From assembly GCA_937892015.1 (NCBI GenBank), contig CALAUY010000193.1, positions 1 through 8,806 of the forward strand: a stretch of DNA of 8,806 nt. The letters are read 5' to 3'. The notes beneath the pieces are model-generated. The model searched no databases. It had not been told where the DNA came from and saw nothing but the letters and a program-made list of their open reading frames with translations. The translations under genes and the position numbers were made by a program. Shown here piece after piece: positions 7,082 to 8,806 of the stretch. Within the stretch, counting starts at the first letter, position 1, and every line of letters begins with the position of its first letter. The DNA comes from an uncultured Bacteroidales bacterium (GTDB taxonomy: Bacteria; Bacteroidota; Bacteroidia; Bacteroidales; Paludibacteraceae).

Positions 7082-8116
7082 TTAGAATAGTCGCCGAGCA
7101 AACGTGATGTTGAGTATCGGATACACTTTAGCGGCAGTCACTATCTTCACGTACGTTCCCACTTGCCCTTTCACTCCCTCGATGTCGTGCACAAGGTCTG
7201 TTCCGTCGTGCGTCAGTAGCTTGGGGTCGCCCCAACAGAGTACTCCGGCGTTGAAAGAGAAGAGCGTGCGTTGGTCTTTGGAGATTGGCAATCGATACCC
7301 GAATCCCACGTACGGTCGCACGATGTTGGCAATAACTTCTGCCTTCACCATTCCTTCTTCGTTGGGTACCATTCGATACTGCTCTCCGTTAGAGCGGTAA
7401 TACCCGATGGGCACAGACATCCGACCATATTCGATGAACTTGTCGTTCACTTGTGGCGGCAGTTCGAGTCCCGTGCCGTTGTAGCTGATGACGGGCTCTT
7501 CTGCCAGCACTTTGTCGTAGATGTTGTTGTACATCGACATAGCCATCAGCGAGGGCATATCCTCGGTGGTGTTGTACGCGCGTGCGACACGAGCCGGCCC
7601 GACGTAAATGCCCGCAGTGAAGAACCAGTTCTTCTTCTTGAACGGAAAGACATCTACAAGTATCTTGCCGTTCCAGAAAGTAGGCGTGGCCATCATGTCG
7701 ATGTACTCATCCACCTTGTAGCCGGTGATGTCGGCCATGAGTGCAGCCATCTTGTCGAAACGCGTCTGTATCGGTTTGCCGTCAGCATCGAGGATGAGAT
7801 TGCCATTCTCGTCGTATCGTGACTCGGGCGTGTCGCCTAACTGCGCTTGGAACGACAACTTCTTCTCGAATCGCGGCATATAGGAAAAACCAATGCGCAT
7901 CTGCACATAGTTACCTATCGGTGCGGCCAAGTCCAACGCAATACCGTCCGTTCCCAATACAATCCCCAAATCCAAGTGTGTAAAGATGTTGTTATCGACT
8001 TTCTCTTGCGGTGTAAAGTCGTCCGCCTGTCCGCTGACGGGCGTCGCGATGAATGCAAGCAGGAGCAACACACTCAAAGTGCGAACGTTCAGCCTTCTAT
8101 TTGCATAGCTTTTCAT
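7082..8116 (-). CDS. Outer-membrane beta-barrel protein of unknown function
   Basis: I chose the ATG at 8116, which gives 344 residues starting MKSYANRRLNVRTLSVLLLL. The basic N-terminus and hydrophobic core (residues 11-28) form a signal peptide ending near VSG-QADD. An in-frame ATG at 8143 would add nine residues (MPNFRCCSV) ahead of the signal and would overlap a palindrome. AGGTG lies 10 nt before the 8116 ATG. Residues about 45-344 show alternating strands (DLGIVLGTDGIALDLAAPIG, YVQMRIGFSYMPRF, WFFTAGIYVGPARVA, PYVGFGYRLPI, LFSFNAGVLCWG, VYPILNITFARRLF), and the protein ends in Phe, as outer-membrane barrels usually do. It has a turn of the DENGNLILDADGKPI kind. It resembles unnamed Bacteroidales outer-membrane proteins; the transported substrate, if any, is unknown. 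It is the first of four envelope genes in a row and has its own candidate promoter. Confidence 0.88.
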   Translation of the reverse strand: MKSYANRRLNVRTLSVLLLLAFIATPVSGQADDFTPQEKVDNNIFTHLDLGIVLGTDGIALDLAAPIGNYVQMRIGFSYMPRFEKKLSFQAQLGDTPESRYDENGNLILDADGKPIQTRFDKMAALMADITGYKVDEYIDMMATPTFWNGKILVDVFPFKKKNWFFTAGIYVGPARVARAYNTTEDMPSLMAMSMYNNIYDKVLAEEPVISYNGTGLELPPQVNDKFIEYGRMSVPIGYYRSNGEQYRMVPNEEGMVKAEVIANIVRPYVGFGYRLPISKDQRTLFSFNAGVLCWGDPKLLTHDGTDLVHDIEGVKGQVGTYVKIVTAAKVYPILNITFARRLF

Positions 8117-8142
8117 CACAGAACAACACCTAAAATTCGGCA

Positions 8143-8158
8143 TGATGGCATGCCATCA
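8143..8158. promoter_or_regulatory. Perfect 16-bp palindrome in the leader of the barrel-protein gene
   Basis: TGATGGCATGCCATCA is fully self-complementary. It lies 27 bp before the chosen start codon at 8116 and just downstream of the candidate promoter, where a repressor operator or a leader hairpin (6-bp stem, CATG loop) could act. Its role is inference. Confidence 0.45.
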
Positions 8159-8172
8159 CACCAAATCGGGTG

Positions 8173-8204
8173 CAAAATTACAATTTTTTTTTCATATGTG
8201 CAAG
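8173..8204 (-). promoter_or_regulatory. Candidate Bacteroidota-type promoter for the barrel-protein gene
   Basis: On the minus strand TAATTTTG (8180-8173) matches the Bacteroidota -7 consensus TAnnTTTG at all defined positions. CTTG (8204-8201) matches three of the four bases of the -33 element TTTG and lies 20 bp upstream, within the usual spacing. Transcription would start near 8168 and give a leader of about 52 nt to the ATG at 8116. Confidence 0.6.
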
Positions 8205-8241
8205 AAAAAAAACAAAAAAAAGTCAAAAAAATGCATTTTTT
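8184..8241. other. Phased A/T-tracts, probably curved DNA
   Basis: Uninterrupted runs of T9 (8184-8192), A8 (8205-8212), A8 (8214-8221), A7 (8225-8231) and T6 (8236-8241) have centres at about 8188, 8208.5, 8217.5, 8228 and 8238.5. The spacings are close to one or two helical turns. Such phasing is known to bend DNA. The tracts surround and lie upstream of the candidate promoter, so they may act like an UP element or a nucleoid-protein site. Confidence 0.55.
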
Positions 8242-8269
8242 GCTATTTTCCGGAATGAAAGTGCACTTT
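8214..8269 (-). terminator. Possible terminator after the PII-like gene
   Basis: Directly after the PII-like stop codon (8272-8270) the minus strand carries the palindrome AAAGTGCACTTT (8269-8258). The palindrome AAAAAATGCATTTTTT (8241-8226) follows, then TGAC and a run of eight T (8221-8214). Both stems are short or AT-only, so folding would be weak; the long T-run is what suggests termination. Confidence 0.3.
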
Positions 8270-8566
8270 TTATACCATTTTCTCGACTGCCCACGTGAAT
8301 GCTTTCACTCCAACCTCCCTGTTTCTGAGGTCTAATTTCTGTACCGCTTCGAGCAGTTCGTCCACTTTGGATTCGTCAACGATGCATAGCATAGCGGAGT
8401 TGAGTTCGGGCCAAGCGTGTGTGCCCCGACGCGGGTCACCGTCCACCGAACCTCGTCCTTGCACTTCCTCGAAGAAAGTGAAGCCACGAACGCCGAGAGC
8501 GTCAAGCATGTACTCAACGCGCTCGGTGTTCGCTTGGTTATAAACAATCATTACTGCTTTTAACAT
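8270..8566 (-). CDS. PII-like (GlnB-fold) signalling protein
   Basis: This is a 98-residue protein starting MLKAVMIVYNQANTERVEYM. The pattern of strand (KAVMIVYN), helix (TERVEYMLDALG), strand (GFTFFEEVQG), loop (34-56, VQGRGSVDGDPRRGTHAWPE), strand (SAMLCIVDE), helix (KVDELLEAVQKL) and C-terminal strand (GVKAFTWAVE) fits the ferredoxin-like fold of the PII superfamily at its usual length of about 100 residues. The loop lacks the tyrosine that canonical GlnB uses for uridylylation, so this is a PII-like member and not GlnB itself. As known for the superfamily, it probably forms a trimer in the cytoplasm that binds a small ligand and modulates a partner. In Bacteroidales such genes often sit beside RND efflux genes, but none is visible here. 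The ATG at 8566 is the only start giving the full first strand. Confidence 0.8.
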   Translation of the reverse strand: MLKAVMIVYNQANTERVEYMLDALGVRGFTFFEEVQGRGSVDGDPRRGTHAWPELNSAMLCIVDESKVDELLEAVQKLDLRNREVGVKAFTWAVEKMV

Positions 8567-8604
8567 ATGTTCGTAGAGCTTATTTTTATCTAAAAAGGTG
8601 TTCT

Positions 8605-8806
8605 ATGTTTACTCCTAAAGTCGTAAACTCGCGCGCCGCACTCGCCGACACCCCATGCGAACAAGTTCTTTGGGGACCCCGTGTCCCTCAAAATGTCCAC
8701 CGGACATTTCTCGGTGCGGCTTTTCCGCTTCAGTTGGGTTATGGTTATCTAACGTATATCTATCGTATATCTATCGTATATCTATCGTATATCTATCGTA
8801 TATCTA
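8605..8806 (+). CDS. Weakly supported partial open frame running off the right edge
   Basis: From an ATG at 8605 the plus strand is open for 67 codons to the edge (MFTPKVVNSRAALADTPCEQ onward). AAGG lies about 8 bp before the ATG. The last 18 or so codons are made of the 11-bp tandem repeat, which has no stop in any plus-strand frame and gives an 11-residue period (YIYRISIVYLS). A second plus-strand frame from ATG 8655 is also open to the edge. The stretch overlaps a set of inverted repeats. I do not recognise the product, and non-coding DNA is the more likely reading. Confidence 0.15.
   Translation, partial: MFTPKVVNSRAALADTPCEQVLWGPRVPQNVHRTFLGAAFPLQLGYGYLTYIYRISIVYLSYIYRIS
8607..8628. promoter_or_regulatory. 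Inverted repeat upstream of the PII-like gene
   Basis: GTTTAC (8607-8612) and GTAAAC (8623-8628) form perfect 6-bp arms around a 10-bp spacer. They lie 41-62 bp upstream of the PII-like start codon. The layout would fit a dimeric regulator, but 6-bp arms can occur by chance. I see no convincing -33/-7 pair for this gene. Confidence 0.25.
8635..8728. other. Cluster of nested inverted repeats, possible structured RNA or palindromic intergenic element
   Basis: GCCGCAC (8635-8641) pairs with GTGCGGC (8714-8720) and encloses two inner structures. One is GACAC (8647-8651) with GTGTC (8681-8685), supported by CCCCA (8651-8655) with TGGGG (8671-8675). The other is AAATGTCC (8691-8698) with GGACATTT (8702-8709) around a 3-nt loop. 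An alternative small hairpin, GCGG (8716-8719) with CCGC (8725-8728), would compete with the outer stem. The stretch is richer in G and C than the AT-rich DNA on both sides. It could be a folded RNA, a remnant mobile element or a repetitive intergenic palindrome. Confidence 0.45.
8753..8806. repeat. 11-bp tandem repeat array at the window edge
   Basis: The unit CGTATATCTAT starts at 8753, 8764, 8775, 8786 and 8797; the last copy is cut by the edge after 10 bases. All visible copies are identical, and a degenerate partial copy (TATCTAA, 8746-8752) precedes them. The array may continue beyond the window. Identical short repeats of this type often vary in copy number by slippage. Confidence 0.95.

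Noticed and set aside
8117..8143. Upstream in-frame ATG at 8143 for the barrel-protein gene
   Set aside because: The extra nine residues (MPNFRCCSV) would precede an already complete signal peptide, and the codon overlaps a perfect palindrome close to the predicted transcription start.
8753..8806. The 11-bp array as a CRISPR or replication-origin iteron set
   Set aside because: The copies abut with no spacers, and no replication-initiation gene is visible; without one, an origin cannot be claimed.

Overview
The window looks like chromosomal DNA from a Bacteroidota bacterium, probably of the order Bacteroidales. The reasons are a lipoprotein and outer-membrane gene set typical of that order, A-rich leaders without strong Shine-Dalgarno sequences, and a promoter of the Bacteroidota type (TAnnTTTG at -7) in front of one gene. 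The N-terminal domain of the leftmost gene also reads like a secreted-protein family seen in Prevotella and its relatives. I cannot assign a genus from sequence alone.

All five confident genes lie on the minus strand, so transcription runs from right to left. In that order they are: (1) a 98-residue PII-like signalling protein (8566-8270); (2) a 344-residue outer-membrane beta-barrel protein of unknown function (8116-7082); (3) a 989-residue lipoprotein with long coiled coils (6977-4008); (4) a 406-residue OmpA-family protein with an outer-membrane barrel and a peptidoglycan-binding domain (3965-2745); (5) a large secreted protein with a signal peptide, an N-terminal domain of about 300 residues and at least six complete Ig-like (BIG2-type) repeats, running off the left edge (2660-1).

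Genes 2 to 5 are all envelope or secreted proteins with short gaps of 104, 42 and 84 bp. They could be one transcription unit that builds an envelope or surface structure: a barrel, a lipid-anchored fibre, a cell-wall anchor and an Ig-repeat surface or secreted protein. That joint role is inference. The 84-bp gap before the Ig-repeat gene is largely filled by a 16-bp-stem hairpin that looks like a terminator or attenuator. A promoter with phased A-tracts and a perfect 16-bp palindrome precede gene 2, so the run of envelope genes probably starts there, separate from the PII-like gene.

The right end (8567-8806) has no confident gene. It holds a small inverted repeat, a run of nested inverted repeats that could fold into a branched structure, and an 11-bp tandem array with five copies up to the window edge. 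A plus-strand frame is open from 8605 to the edge, but it is weakly supported because the tandem array has no stop codon in any plus-strand frame.

I found no tRNA, rRNA, CRISPR array, transposase or phage gene.
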